In this document: positions 1-6,292 of the stretch, piece after piece
Layout: each line of letters begins with the position of its first letter
Position numbering within the stretch: position 1 is the stretch's first letter
Assembly (NCBI GenBank): GCA_014377495.1
Contig: JACMPN010000510.1
Coordinates: forward strand, 1-10,337
DNA length: 10,337 bases
Direction: 5' to 3'
DNA from: Candidatus Sericytochromatia bacterium
Lineage (GTDB): Bacteria; Cyanobacteriota; Sericytochromatia; JACMPN01
The notes under the pieces: generated by a model
The model's database searches: none
Told to the model about the DNA's origin: nothing
The model's input: the letters and a program-made list of their open reading frames with translations, nothing else
Made by a program: the position numbers and the translations under genes

Positions 1-75
1 GCCCCGGACGCCGCGGTGATCCACCCGATCACCACCCGCACCAAACGCCAGAAGCTTAAGCTGGCTGAAGGCTAA
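1..75 (+). CDS. 3' end of an unrecognised gene (partial)
   Basis: The first 24 codons are open and end at TAA (73-75). The tail is basic and ends in KRQKLKLAEG. An intrinsic terminator begins 8 bp after the stop, which supports this being a true gene end read in this frame. Too little is present to name the family; the start and all domains lie outside the window. Frame choice is inferred from the terminator spacing and the GC-rich third positions. Confidence 0.6.
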   Translation, partial: APDAAVIHPITTRTKRQKLKLAEG

Positions 76-82
76 ACACCGC

Positions 83-119
83 CAAAACGGGCCCAGACGA
101 TCTTTCGGGGCCCGTTTTG
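83..119 (+). terminator. Intrinsic terminator after the first gene
   Basis: A perfect 12-bp stem (83-94 pairing with 108-119) has a 13-nt loop. The right arm ends in GTTTTG, so the U-tract is part of the stem. It sits 8 bp after the stop codon at 73-75. The left arm's AAAA lets it work in reverse as well, but no minus-strand gene clearly needs it. Confidence 0.85.
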
Positions 120-418
120 CATGGCATCGCTTGCTTTTTGTTGCTATAGGCGTTCGAACTGCCGCATTTTCGCCTGATTGTAGGCGTCGATTCGGAGGTC
201 GTCTGGAACTGGGCGGCGTGACGGGTCTCATGGAGGAGCAGGAGCAAAGGGGCGTGTCGGTCCGTCTCTTTGGCCAGAGCCGCCGGGTAGAGGCGCACCT
301 TGCCCGTGCCGGGATGCTGGGTGTCACTGCCTTTCATGGGGGAGATGGCATTGAGGCTGCCTTTTACCGAGCCGAGTGGGTATGGTGGATGCAGGCGGCA
401 CCGGTCAAAAGGGGCTGA
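120..418. other. About 300-bp gap, no convincing intact gene
   Basis: This stretch lies between the terminator and the dehydrogenase gene. Open frames exist on both strands, but neither has a good ribosome binding site or a recognisable full domain. The minus strand from about 400 to 200 reads coding-like, with mostly G/C third positions, and includes the string HETRHAAQ, which fits an HExxH metallopeptidase motif. It may be the relic of a decayed gene. I see no clear promoter for the downstream operon here, although one must exist in this gap or further upstream. Confidence 0.35.
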
Positions 419-1324
419 ATGATGCACAACGGGCAACATGCACAGCGGGTGGTCCTGGTTACCGGGGCCAGTACGGGTATCGGCCTGGCTTTGACCCGGC
501 TGCTGGTGGCTGTGGACTTCCGGGTCATCGCCACGGCCCGGCCGGAGTCACTGCCCCGCTTTGCCGATTCGGGCCTGGTCGAGTCGGAGCGGCTGCTCTT
601 CCGGCAGTTGGAACTCGGGGACTTCGAAAGCCACAAGGCCGTCGTCGCCGAAGCGTTCAGCCGTTGGGGCCGGATCGACGTCCTCGTCAACAATGCCGGC
701 ATCGCCTATCGGTCCGTCGTCGAAGACATGTCGGCCAATGACGAGTTGCAACAGCTGACCCCCAATTACCTGGGCCCGATGAATCTGATCAGGCTGGTGC
801 TGCCGTTCATGCGCCGCCAGCGGGCCGGACACATCATCAACGTCTCCTCGGTAAGCGGCATGATGGCCATGCCGACGATGGCCTCCTACAGTGCCTCCAA
901 GTGGGCCCTGGAAGGCGCCAGCGAGGCCCTGTGGTACGAGATGCGGCCCTGGGGGGTGCGGGTCTGCCTGATCGAGCCCGGGTTCATCCATTCCACGGCA
1001 TTTCAGCAGGTCCGCTACCCGCAGGGGCTCGACCCGACGCGCCCGGAAGCGCCCTATGCCCCGTATTACCGCCACATGTCCCGGCTGGTGCAGCGCCTGA
1101 TGGATTACACCCTGGCCACACCCGAGAGCATCGCCGCCCAGATCCTCAGGGTGATACACCAGGCCGATCCGCCGCTGCGGGTCCTGGCCACCTTCGATGC
1201 CCAGCTCTTTTTGCTGCTGCGCCGCCTGATGCCCCGGGCGTTGTACCACCGGTTACTCTACCTGTGCCTCCCCGGCGTGCGGGAATGGGGCAAGGAGCCC
1301 GCTGATGACACACCTACTCACTAA
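419..1324 (+). CDS. Short-chain dehydrogenase/reductase (SDR)
   Basis: This is a classical-type SDR of 301 residues, a cytosolic NAD(P)-dependent oxidoreductase of unknown substrate. The Rossmann nucleotide motif TGASTGIG is at residues 15-22 and NNAG at 91-94. The catalytic Ser144 (in NVSSVSG) lies 13 residues before Tyr157 of YSASK, whose Lys161 completes the triad; Asn116 fits the fourth catalytic position. ATAR at 38-41 after the second strand suggests NADP(H), as an inference. The C-terminal extension (about 210-301) is longer than in minimal 250-residue SDRs and ends with a hydrophobic, Arg-rich segment (about 260-285) that could touch the membrane. AAAGGGG precedes the start; ATG422 is an equally possible start. 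It overlaps the DoxX-like gene by 20 bp, so the two are translationally coupled. Confidence 0.9.
   Translation: MMHNGQHAQRVVLVTGASTGIGLALTRLLVAVDFRVIATARPESLPRFADSGLVESERLLFRQLELGDFESHKAVVAEAFSRWGRIDVLVNNAGIAYRSVVEDMSANDELQQLTPNYLGPMNLIRLVLPFMRRQRAGHIINVSSVSGMMAMPTMASYSASKWALEGASEALWYEMRPWGVRVCLIEPGFIHSTAFQQVRYPQGLDPTRPEAPYAPYYRHMSRLVQRLMDYTLATPESIAAQILRVIHQADPPLRVLATFDAQLFLLLRRLMPRALYHRLLYLCLPGVREWGKEPADDTPTH
1292..1297 (+). promoter_or_regulatory. Ribosome binding site inside the upstream gene
   Basis: AAGGAG lies 7 nt before ATG 1305 and within the last codons of the dehydrogenase. It fixes the start of the DoxX-like gene and supports translational coupling. Confidence 0.8.
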
Positions 1325-1814
1325 AGACCGGGTCGACCTGCTGTTTCGGCTCCTGTTCAGTAGCATCTTCCTCGGCATGGGCGGCGAACACCTGTTCTCC
1401 AACGCCCTGATCCGGCAGATGATGCCCGTCTGGCTGGCATCCGTGCCCCTCGTGACGGAAGCGGCGGGAATCGTCCTGCTCGTCGGCGGCCTGCACGTCC
1501 TACTCGGCTACCGGATCCACCGGGGCGCCGCCATGCTCGGCGGCTTTCTGTTGGTGGTCACCCTCGGCCTGCACGGGCCGGCCCTGTTCAGTCATCCAGC
1601 TGGCTTGCCATCTGACTGGCATTGGCTCTGGGACGTCTATCAGCGCAGCAATTTCGTCAAAAACCTCTGCCTGCTCGGGGTCTGCCTGCAACTGCTCCAT
1701 CATGTCCCGGGTCGCTACAGCCTCGATCACTGGCTGGCCGCCCGCCGGACACCGGCCTCCAGAGCGGAGACGGCCGCCCGCGGCGATCTGACCGGCAGCG
1801 GCCGGCGACGCTAA
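1305..1814 (+). CDS. DoxX-like four-helix membrane protein
   Basis: This 169-residue inner-membrane protein resembles the DoxX/SURF4-like superfamily. Four hydrophobic segments are visible at about 10-30, 46-68, 72-96 and 115-131. The first holds GMGGEHLF, a position typical of the family, and segment 3 ends in LGLHGPALF. The family is linked to quinone or redox and thiol-stress functions, but the activity of this member is unknown. The C-terminal 25 residues are basic and probably cytoplasmic. AAGGAG (1292-1297) lies 7 nt before the ATG inside the dehydrogenase gene, so both genes form one operon. The stop overlaps the end of the convergent gene (CTAA at 1811-1814). Confidence 0.82.
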   Translation: MTHLLTKDRVDLLFRLLFSSIFLGMGGEHLFSNALIRQMMPVWLASVPLVTEAAGIVLLVGGLHVLLGYRIHRGAAMLGGFLLVVTLGLHGPALFSHPAGLPSDWHWLWDVYQRSNFVKNLCLLGVCLQLLHHVPGRYSLDHWLAARRTPASRAETAARGDLTGSGRRR

Positions 1815-3319
1815 CTGCCGAGCCTGGCCAGGACCTTGCGGGCCTTGTCGGCCGGTGGCGCGTCATTTTCAACCAGGGTCAACACACGGCGCATGGCGCT
1901 GACGGCATCGGCCTTGCGTCCTTCACCGTCAGCGAGCATCCCCTGCCAGTAGAAGAACCACGGCCGATAGACGGCGGGCAGACCACTGAGTGCAGGATCT
2001 CGGGCGGCCAGGTCCGCCTGGGCGCGCTTGGCCCGGGGCAGGTCCTTGAGGTCCCGAAACGCGTAGACGCCCAGCCAGTATCGGGCGAGCATTTGGGTGG
2101 GATCGGCAGCGATCAGGCATTCCAATTGTTTTACAGTCTCTGCGGCAGGCTTGTCGGCGTTGAGGATGGCATCGACGTCCTTCTGGCGCAGGCGGGCGGT
2201 GGCGCCCTCGTTGCGGGCGACGTCCATCACCTGCCAGCGCTGCAGCTCCCGTTTGGGGTCATAGGCCCGGAACAGCGTCGGGAGAAACTCAGCCATCGTC
2301 TGCTTTGATGCGAGATAGGCGGGTAGCTGATCGGCAAAATGGAAGTACAGGAGGTTTTTCCGGCTGTAGGCGGTGGTCTGCCGCATCGATGCGGGCATCG
2401 CCTGGATCTCGATGCACTGAGCCATCAGTTCGGGTGGCGGCGAAACACCTGGGAGACCGAGGCCCTTGGCCACGGTTTCCATCTGGGGCATCAGCAGGTC
2501 TGTGTGGGAGATGACGGCGGCGTTGAGCACCACGTGAGTCAGCTCGTGCTGCATGACCCTGACGGTGCGGGCATCATCGGCCGGCGTCTCGCCGACAGTC
2601 GGATTGATCTTGATGTCGTAGCGACTCCGCCATGGTGCGTAGCCCGTCTGCCCGGCGATGCCGTATGTGCCCAGCAGGTTGAGGTGGATGACCACCGGGA
2701 AGGTGGGCTGCTTTTGCAACAGGCTCAGCGTCTCGGCCATGGCCTTCTGTCCGGGCCCCGCCAGACGGTTTTGCACGGCGGCGAGGGCCGGCTGGTACTG
2801 ACGGGTCCAGAAAGTGTGCAGGTCTGCGGCGGCGTAAAACTCCTTGAGGAGATCCCCCGATGGCACGTTGAGGCTGCTGAGCTGGCGCAACCCCCATGCC
2901 GCAGGGCCCGTGTAATCGTCCGGCGGCAGGTGGAGGCTCAGTTCAGGCGGCTCGCCGTAAAGGTTGCTTTTGTTCAGGAACAGGCCGTTGCGCACGTAGA
3001 GCGACGACCCGGGGAGGAACTGGTCGTATGCCGCCCGGTGCTTGGTCCGCAGGGCAGCCGGCAGGGTCTTGAGCTGATTTTTCAGTGCCTGGCGGACGGC
3101 AAAGGACGGGAGGGCCGCTTCGACCGCATCTTCATCAGCGATCCAGTTCAGCCAGGCCACCGCAGTGAAGAGGCGCTCGCTTTGTTCAAACTCGATGGTC
3201 GTCGCCGCCTGGGCCGGTGTTATGCCGAGTCCGATCCCGCAGGCGACCGACAGGGCCAGTCCTCCGAAGACTCGCGCCATGGAACGGTTCTGGGTGCGCG
3301 AGTTCCGTTGATCAGCCAT
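1811..3319 (-). CDS. Secreted HExxH protein (putative zinc peptidase) with TPR-like C-terminus
   Basis: This 502-residue exported protein has a basic N-terminus, a hydrophobic core at about 17-33 and a likely signal peptidase I site after AQA (36-38). HELTH at 258-262 fits the zincin HExxH motif, with His258 and His262 as ligands and Glu259 as the base. Glu304 (in QCIEIQA) is a candidate third ligand of a gluzincin arrangement; this is inference. Residues about 390-500 are helical, with the alternating Ala/Leu pattern of TPR-like repeats. The start is secure: AGGAG lies 7 nt upstream of ATG 3319; an internal Met14 lacks one. It diverges from the SGNH gene with 88 bp between them and converges on the DoxX-like gene. 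I do not recognise a named family, and the substrate is unknown. Confidence 0.8.
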   Translation of the reverse strand: MADQRNSRTQNRSMARVFGGLALSVACGIGLGITPAQAATTIEFEQSERLFTAVAWLNWIADEDAVEAALPSFAVRQALKNQLKTLPAALRTKHRAAYDQFLPGSSLYVRNGLFLNKSNLYGEPPELSLHLPPDDYTGPAAWGLRQLSSLNVPSGDLLKEFYAAADLHTFWTRQYQPALAAVQNRLAGPGQKAMAETLSLLQKQPTFPVVIHLNLLGTYGIAGQTGYAPWRSRYDIKINPTVGETPADDARTVRVMQHELTHVVLNAAVISHTDLLMPQMETVAKGLGLPGVSPPPELMAQCIEIQAMPASMRQTTAYSRKNLLYFHFADQLPAYLASKQTMAEFLPTLFRAYDPKRELQRWQVMDVARNEGATARLRQKDVDAILNADKPAAETVKQLECLIAADPTQMLARYWLGVYAFRDLKDLPRAKRAQADLAARDPALSGLPAVYRPWFFYWQGMLADGEGRKADAVSAMRRVLTLVENDAPPADKARKVLARLGS

Positions 3320-3354
3320 GCGTTTGACTCCTGTGTGCGTGCAACAGCAAACAC

Positions 3355-3382
3355 ATAGTAGACTTTCCGTTCAGTCTTTGAA
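3355..3382 (-). promoter_or_regulatory. Candidate promoter of the HExxH protein gene
   Basis: On the minus strand TTCAAA (3377-3382) is followed after 16 bp by TACTAT (3355-3360), 4 of 6 matches to each sigma-70 box. The predicted start lies about 30 bp before the ribosome binding site. The inverted repeat CGTTCA/TGAACG overlaps the -35 box. Confidence 0.35.
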
Positions 3383-3384
3383 CG
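3368..3384. promoter_or_regulatory. Inverted repeat CGTTCA-N5-TGAACG in the divergent promoter region
   Basis: Perfect 6-bp arms (3368-3373 and 3379-3384) flank 5 nt. The repeat overlaps the candidate -35 box of the minus-strand gene and lies 24 bp before the SGNH start, so one bound protein could affect both genes. The arm sequence recurs in the promoter region of the lipoprotein gene near 5657 and 5740. Confidence 0.35.
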
Positions 3385-3407
3385 CAACATTGGAGAGGGG
3401 GGCCGTC

Positions 3408-4535
3408 ATGACGAAGAGCCGCTCGGCGCAGGCAGCTTGTATGGCGTTGATGGTGGCTCTGGCCGGTCCCGGTGTCGGGGCCGCACCTGGTGTCGGACCC
3501 GTTTCGGACGTCGTCCGCCTTGCCCCACTGGTACCGGTGCGGCCGATCCTGCTGAAGGCCGGGGCTGTGGCCAGCAGCGGTGTCGCCACCAATGCGACAG
3601 ACGGCAACCCGCTGACGGCATGGGTACCCACCGGTCCCTCCTCGGGTCTTGTACCGACGGCCCGCCACGATGCCTGGATCGCCATGCCCCTGTCGGAGCC
3701 GGCCGGCCGGACGCTGGTGGCCAGCTGGCACGCCCAGGGCTTTGGCTATCTAAACCTGGAGGCTGCGCCCCTGGCATATCGGTGGCAGGCCTCGACCGAT
3801 TCGACGGACGGCCGCAATGGTGTCTGGCTGACCCTGATGACCGTGCCGGCGAATACTGTGCGGGGCCGTGCCGACACGTTGGGCGGGGCCGTTCAGGGGG
3901 CCCGCTGGATCCGCCTCCGGATCGATGCCGGCGGGCCGGCGCTGGCCCTGCAGGACATCGGGATCGCCACCGCTGATGTGCCTGCAGGCCTGGACTGCTG
4001 GTTTTTTCTGGGCGACAGCGTCACCGATGCCAGTTTCAACAGCGTGCCCACCCATGACTTTGTGGCGACGCTCCATGCGGCGAGACCGACCCACTGGCCC
4101 GTGGTCATCGACGGCGGCACAAGTGGCGACAACACCCGTCAGGGGCTGGCAAAGCTGCCCGGCGCCCTGGCTTTGTGTCCGCCGGGCAGCGGCGTCGGCA
4201 TCGGGTTCGGCGGCAACGATTGCGGTCAAAGGCTGCCGCTCTCCCATTACCGGGCCAACCTGCAGGCGATGATCGATGCCGTCCGCCTGTCCGGCCGGGT
4301 GCCGATGCTGGCCCGGACCTCCTGGCATGTCCGCATCGACGTCGCACCCTACGTCGCCATCGTCGACGACCTGGTCAGGCAGAATGGTCTGGCGCCTGGT
4401 GCGGACCTGTATACGTGGTTCCGCACCCATCCCGAGGAATTGAAGGCGGATGGGATCCATCCGACCGAGGCAGGACGACGGTCGATCCAGCGTTTGTGGG
4501 GCAGCGCCGTGGCCGCTGCCTACGGGGCGGAGTAA
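3408..4535 (+). CDS. Secreted SGNH/GDSL-family esterase with discoidin-like N-terminal domain
   Basis: This 375-residue exported hydrolase has a signal peptide at 1-26 (cleavage near GVGAA). Residues about 45-187 look like an F5/8-type C (discoidin-like) beta-sandwich, with ATDGNPLTAW at 63-72 as its typical opening; these domains usually bind carbohydrate. The SGNH domain follows: block I FLGDSVT with nucleophile Ser204, block II Gly near GGTSGDNT (236-243), block III GGND with Asn270, and block V DGIHPT with Asp348 and His351. All four catalytic positions are present. Removal of acetyl or other acyl groups from a polysaccharide is the likely role, inferred from family and architecture. GGAGAGGGG lies 7 nt before ATG 3408; the frame stays open upstream, but that start would lie in the neighbour's promoter and precede the signal peptide. 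Confidence 0.85.
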   Translation: MTKSRSAQAACMALMVALAGPGVGAAPGVGPVSDVVRLAPLVPVRPILLKAGAVASSGVATNATDGNPLTAWVPTGPSSGLVPTARHDAWIAMPLSEPAGRTLVASWHAQGFGYLNLEAAPLAYRWQASTDSTDGRNGVWLTLMTVPANTVRGRADTLGGAVQGARWIRLRIDAGGPALALQDIGIATADVPAGLDCWFFLGDSVTDASFNSVPTHDFVATLHAARPTHWPVVIDGGTSGDNTRQGLAKLPGALALCPPGSGVGIGFGGNDCGQRLPLSHYRANLQAMIDAVRLSGRVPMLARTSWHVRIDVAPYVAIVDDLVRQNGLAPGADLYTWFRTHPEELKADGIHPTEAGRRSIQRLWGSAVAAAYGAE

Positions 4536-4544
4536 GCGGCAAAG

Positions 4545-4584
4545 AGAAAACGCCTGGGCCATCAGCGTGGACCGGGCGTTTTCT
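4545..4584. terminator. Bidirectional intrinsic terminator
   Basis: A 13-bp stem (4545-4557 with 4572-4584, one G-U pair) has a 14-nt loop, with an A-rich left flank and TTTTCT at the right. It lies 9 bp after the SGNH stop and 39 bp after the lipoprotein stop on the other strand, so it can serve both convergent genes. Confidence 0.85.
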
Positions 4585-4623
4585 ATGTCAGGTCGTGGCC
4601 TGTTGGGTTGACCTGCCCGCTGG

Positions 4624-5625
4624 TTAGGAGGCGGTAACCGTGGCGTCCAGATCCGCACCGACGGTGACCTCGGTGGCGCTGCTGCCGGCGGTCGTCACCG
4701 TGGCGGACGTGGCCGTCCCGGTTTCAATCGTGGGCTCCACCTTGGCGGAGGTCTGGGCTTCGAGGTCGGTCACCGTGGTCGCCGCTTTTTCTTCTGTGCC
4801 ACCCAAGGTGATGTTCACCGTCTTGCTGATGCTGGTGCCGCTCATCCGCTTCAGGGTGCCGGTGCCCGAGATGGCGCCGGTGGCGCTGATCGTCTTGTCC
4901 GAGATCGTCACCCGGCTTTGACCGTTGGGCAGGGTCTGCGTCGTTTCAGCGTGCACTTTGTAGCTGCTGTCCGCCTGCAGTTCCCTGGTCCGTAGCATGT
5001 TCACCGTCATGCCGTTCTTGAGGGACCGGCTGATCGTCAGCGTGGATGCCACGAGGACCTTGTCGCCGTTATAGGCCCGGACCATGGTGGATTTGTGGGT
5101 GTTGCCGTTCGGGGCGGTGAAGTTGAAGGTCATCGTCACGGTCTGGCCGCCAAAATCATTGGCCACCGAGGTCCGGACCATCGCCTTCTTGGCGGCTTCA
5201 TTGAGGGCCTGCAGGCGAGTGCCTGCCCGGGCGGTTAGGGTCTGGGTCCGCTGCTTGAGGGCGGCTTTCTGCTCGGCGGTCAGGCTGAGGATGGCGGCCT
5301 TGGCCGTGGCGCTGACCTCAATGTTGGCGGTCACAGGGAGACCCGTGCCGATGGCGGTGGCTGAAACCATCCCGTCGGCCGTCGCTTGCGGGATGCCGAT
5401 GGCCTGGGTGGAAAAATTGCTTTGTTGCTCACCGACCATTTCCATGTCGTTCATCGATTGGTCGGTCTGGGAAACTGAGGCTGCTTCCTGGGAGGTTTGT
5501 GCCCTGGCGGATTGCGATCCGGACTGGTTTTGGTTGGTACCGGTCGGCGATGAGGTACAGCCGGCGAGCATGCCGAGACTGAGGGAACCGGCGATCAAGA
5601 AGGCAATGGGGCGTGAAGTCAACAT
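4624..5625 (-). CDS. Lipoprotein of unknown function
   Basis: This 333-residue lipoprotein has a signal peptide with lipobox LAGC and lipidated Cys23. Thr follows the Cys, so no inner-membrane retention Asp is present and outer-membrane sorting is expected. Residues 24-70 are a Ser/Gln/Thr-rich linker. About 110-150 is a charged, helix-prone stretch (LTAEQKAALKQRTQTL). About 160-275 is beta-rich with repeated short Thr-rich strands, and the last 50 residues are a Thr/Ala/Ser-rich low-complexity tail. I recognise no family. The start at 5625 is chosen because AGGAG lies 5 nt upstream and the lipobox sits at the right distance; an upstream in-frame ATG at 5679 would add 18 residues before the signal peptide. 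Confidence 0.8.
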   Translation of the reverse strand: MLTSRPIAFLIAGSLSLGMLAGCTSSPTGTNQNQSGSQSARAQTSQEAASVSQTDQSMNDMEMVGEQQSNFSTQAIGIPQATADGMVSATAIGTGLPVTANIEVSATAKAAILSLTAEQKAALKQRTQTLTARAGTRLQALNEAAKKAMVRTSVANDFGGQTVTMTFNFTAPNGNTHKSTMVRAYNGDKVLVASTLTISRSLKNGMTVNMLRTRELQADSSYKVHAETTQTLPNGQSRVTISDKTISATGAISGTGTLKRMSGTSISKTVNITLGGTEEKAATTVTDLEAQTSAKVEPTIETGTATSATVTTAGSSATEVTVGADLDATVTAS

Positions 5626-5656
5626 GGGGTCTCCTGCTTTCGCAAATAAAGGGAGC

Positions 5657-5747
5657 GTGAACGGCGTATGGCGATCCACCGCGTGTGAGCCGGTATGACT
5701 GCAATGATTTATGTTGCCGTGTATTGCTATGTTAAGCAGCCGTTCAC
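5657..5747. repeat. Inverted repeat GTGAACGGC ... GCCGTTCAC around a promoter
   Basis: Exact 9-bp arms lie at 5657-5665 and 5739-5747, separated by 73 bp. They bracket the candidate lipoprotein promoter. The spacing allows a pair of binding sites for a looping or cooperative regulator. The core CCGTTCA also appears at 3367-3373. Confidence 0.4.
5708..5735 (-). promoter_or_regulatory. Candidate promoter of the lipoprotein gene
   Basis: On the minus strand TTAACA (5730-5735, 5 of 6 matches to TTGACA) is followed after 16 bp by CATAAA (5708-5713, 4 of 6). This gives a leader of roughly 75 nt. A 9-bp inverted repeat flanks it (5657-5665 and 5739-5747). Confidence 0.4.
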
Positions 5748-5760
5748 TTTGGGGACGTCG

Positions 5761-5813
5761 CCCCTTGCGAAAAGTTCCCGGCCAGGCACTGGTCGGGCAC
5801 TTTTCACAAGGGG
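5761..5813. repeat. Long imperfect hairpin between divergent genes
   Basis: The arms 5761-5783 and 5791-5813 pair over 23 positions with only two mismatches (5768/5806 and 5776/5798) and one G-U, around a 7-nt loop AGGCACT. No U-tract follows on either strand, so it is not a standard terminator. It could be a REP/MITE-like element, a structured leader of the hemerythrin-like gene, or a small RNA. It lies 80 bp before that gene's start. Confidence 0.7.
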
Positions 5814-5893
5814 GGCAAGCCTCGTGTTGCTTCTGTAGAAGTGAAGAAGCAGTAGGATGGATTATTTATTGCATGATCCCTGCCGGAGGCCAT

Positions 5894-6292
5894 ATGACCG
5901 ACCTGATTGCCGAGCTTGAAGCGGAAAATCGCACGATTTTGGCCCATTTGCAGGCGATCAAATCCCAGAAGTTCGTCCGGGCGGCGGCGGTCAAGGAACT
6001 CGCCCAGGCAAAGGCGTTGATCGTGGCCCACCTCGGCAAAGAGGGCGAGTTTCTTTACCAGCCGCTCCCGTGGCTTGCGGATGCCAAAGGGGGAGCCCTG
6101 CAGTTTCAGGCGTGCATGACGGCGATCACGACGGACACCATCGCCTTTTTCAACAAATACGACCTGCAGCACGACGCCGACCTGGGGCTGGATTTCGTGC
6201 GGGATCTCGGCATGCGCATCGGCAGGCTGAAGACCCGCATCACCCAGGAAGAAGAGAAACTCTCCGTGCTCTGCCGGCAAATGGTCGCTTAA
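5894..6292 (+). CDS. Small hemerythrin-like (HHE) helical protein with degenerate metal site
   Basis: This soluble protein of 132 residues is predicted to be all helical, the size of a single hemerythrin four-helix bundle. Residues 42-57 hold AHLGKEGEFLYQPL, close to the HHE signature H-x3-E-x2-LYP with His46 and Glu50. The first signature reads ENRTILAHL, with Asn12 at the usual His. The last reads RITQEEEKLSVL, with Arg115 at the usual His followed by the EE pair (119-120). The central helix has no matching His. Most di-iron ligands are therefore absent, and O2 or iron binding is doubtful. GGAGG lies 4 nt before ATG 5894; the open frame continues upstream to 5711 but those residues do not look coding and cross the long hairpin. 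The gene converges on the oxidase-cupin gene. Confidence 0.65.
   Translation: MTDLIAELEAENRTILAHLQAIKSQKFVRAAAVKELAQAKALIVAHLGKEGEFLYQPLPWLADAKGGALQFQACMTAITTDTIAFFNKYDLQHDADLGLDFVRDLGMRIGRLKTRITQEEEKLSVLCRQMVA

Noticed and set aside
548..1249. Minus-strand open frame of 233 codons opposite the dehydrogenase
   Set aside because: The plus strand carries a complete SDR with all catalytic motifs; the antisense protein is rich in His, Gln, Pro and Gly and shows no family.
2339..3358. Long plus-strand open frame opposite the HExxH protein gene
   Set aside because: It is fully antisense to a gene with signal peptide, ribosome binding site and HExxH motif. Its composition (many Gly, His, Gln, Arg) is that of a GC-rich antisense shadow, and it has no domain.
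3318..3407. Upstream extension of the SGNH gene
   Set aside because: The extra 30 codons cover the divergent promoter region and would precede a normal signal peptide; ATG 3408 has the ribosome binding site.
3750..4658. Minus-strand open frame opposite the SGNH gene
   Set aside because: It crosses the bidirectional terminator and mirrors a gene with four intact SGNH blocks.
5084..5698. Hydrophobic plus-strand open frame opposite the lipoprotein
   Set aside because: The Val/Ala/Leu-rich product results from the Thr/Ala/Ser codons of the real gene on the other strand; it has no start signal.
5829..5850. Small inverted repeat GCTTCT/AGAAGC before the hemerythrin-like gene
   Set aside because: Only 6 bp arms with purine-rich sequence between them; too weak to call a regulatory site.
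5711..5893. Upstream extension of the hemerythrin-like gene
   Set aside because: It would translate through the long hairpin and gives Cys/Ser/Arg-rich sequence unlike the family; GGAGG at 5885-5889 marks the later ATG.
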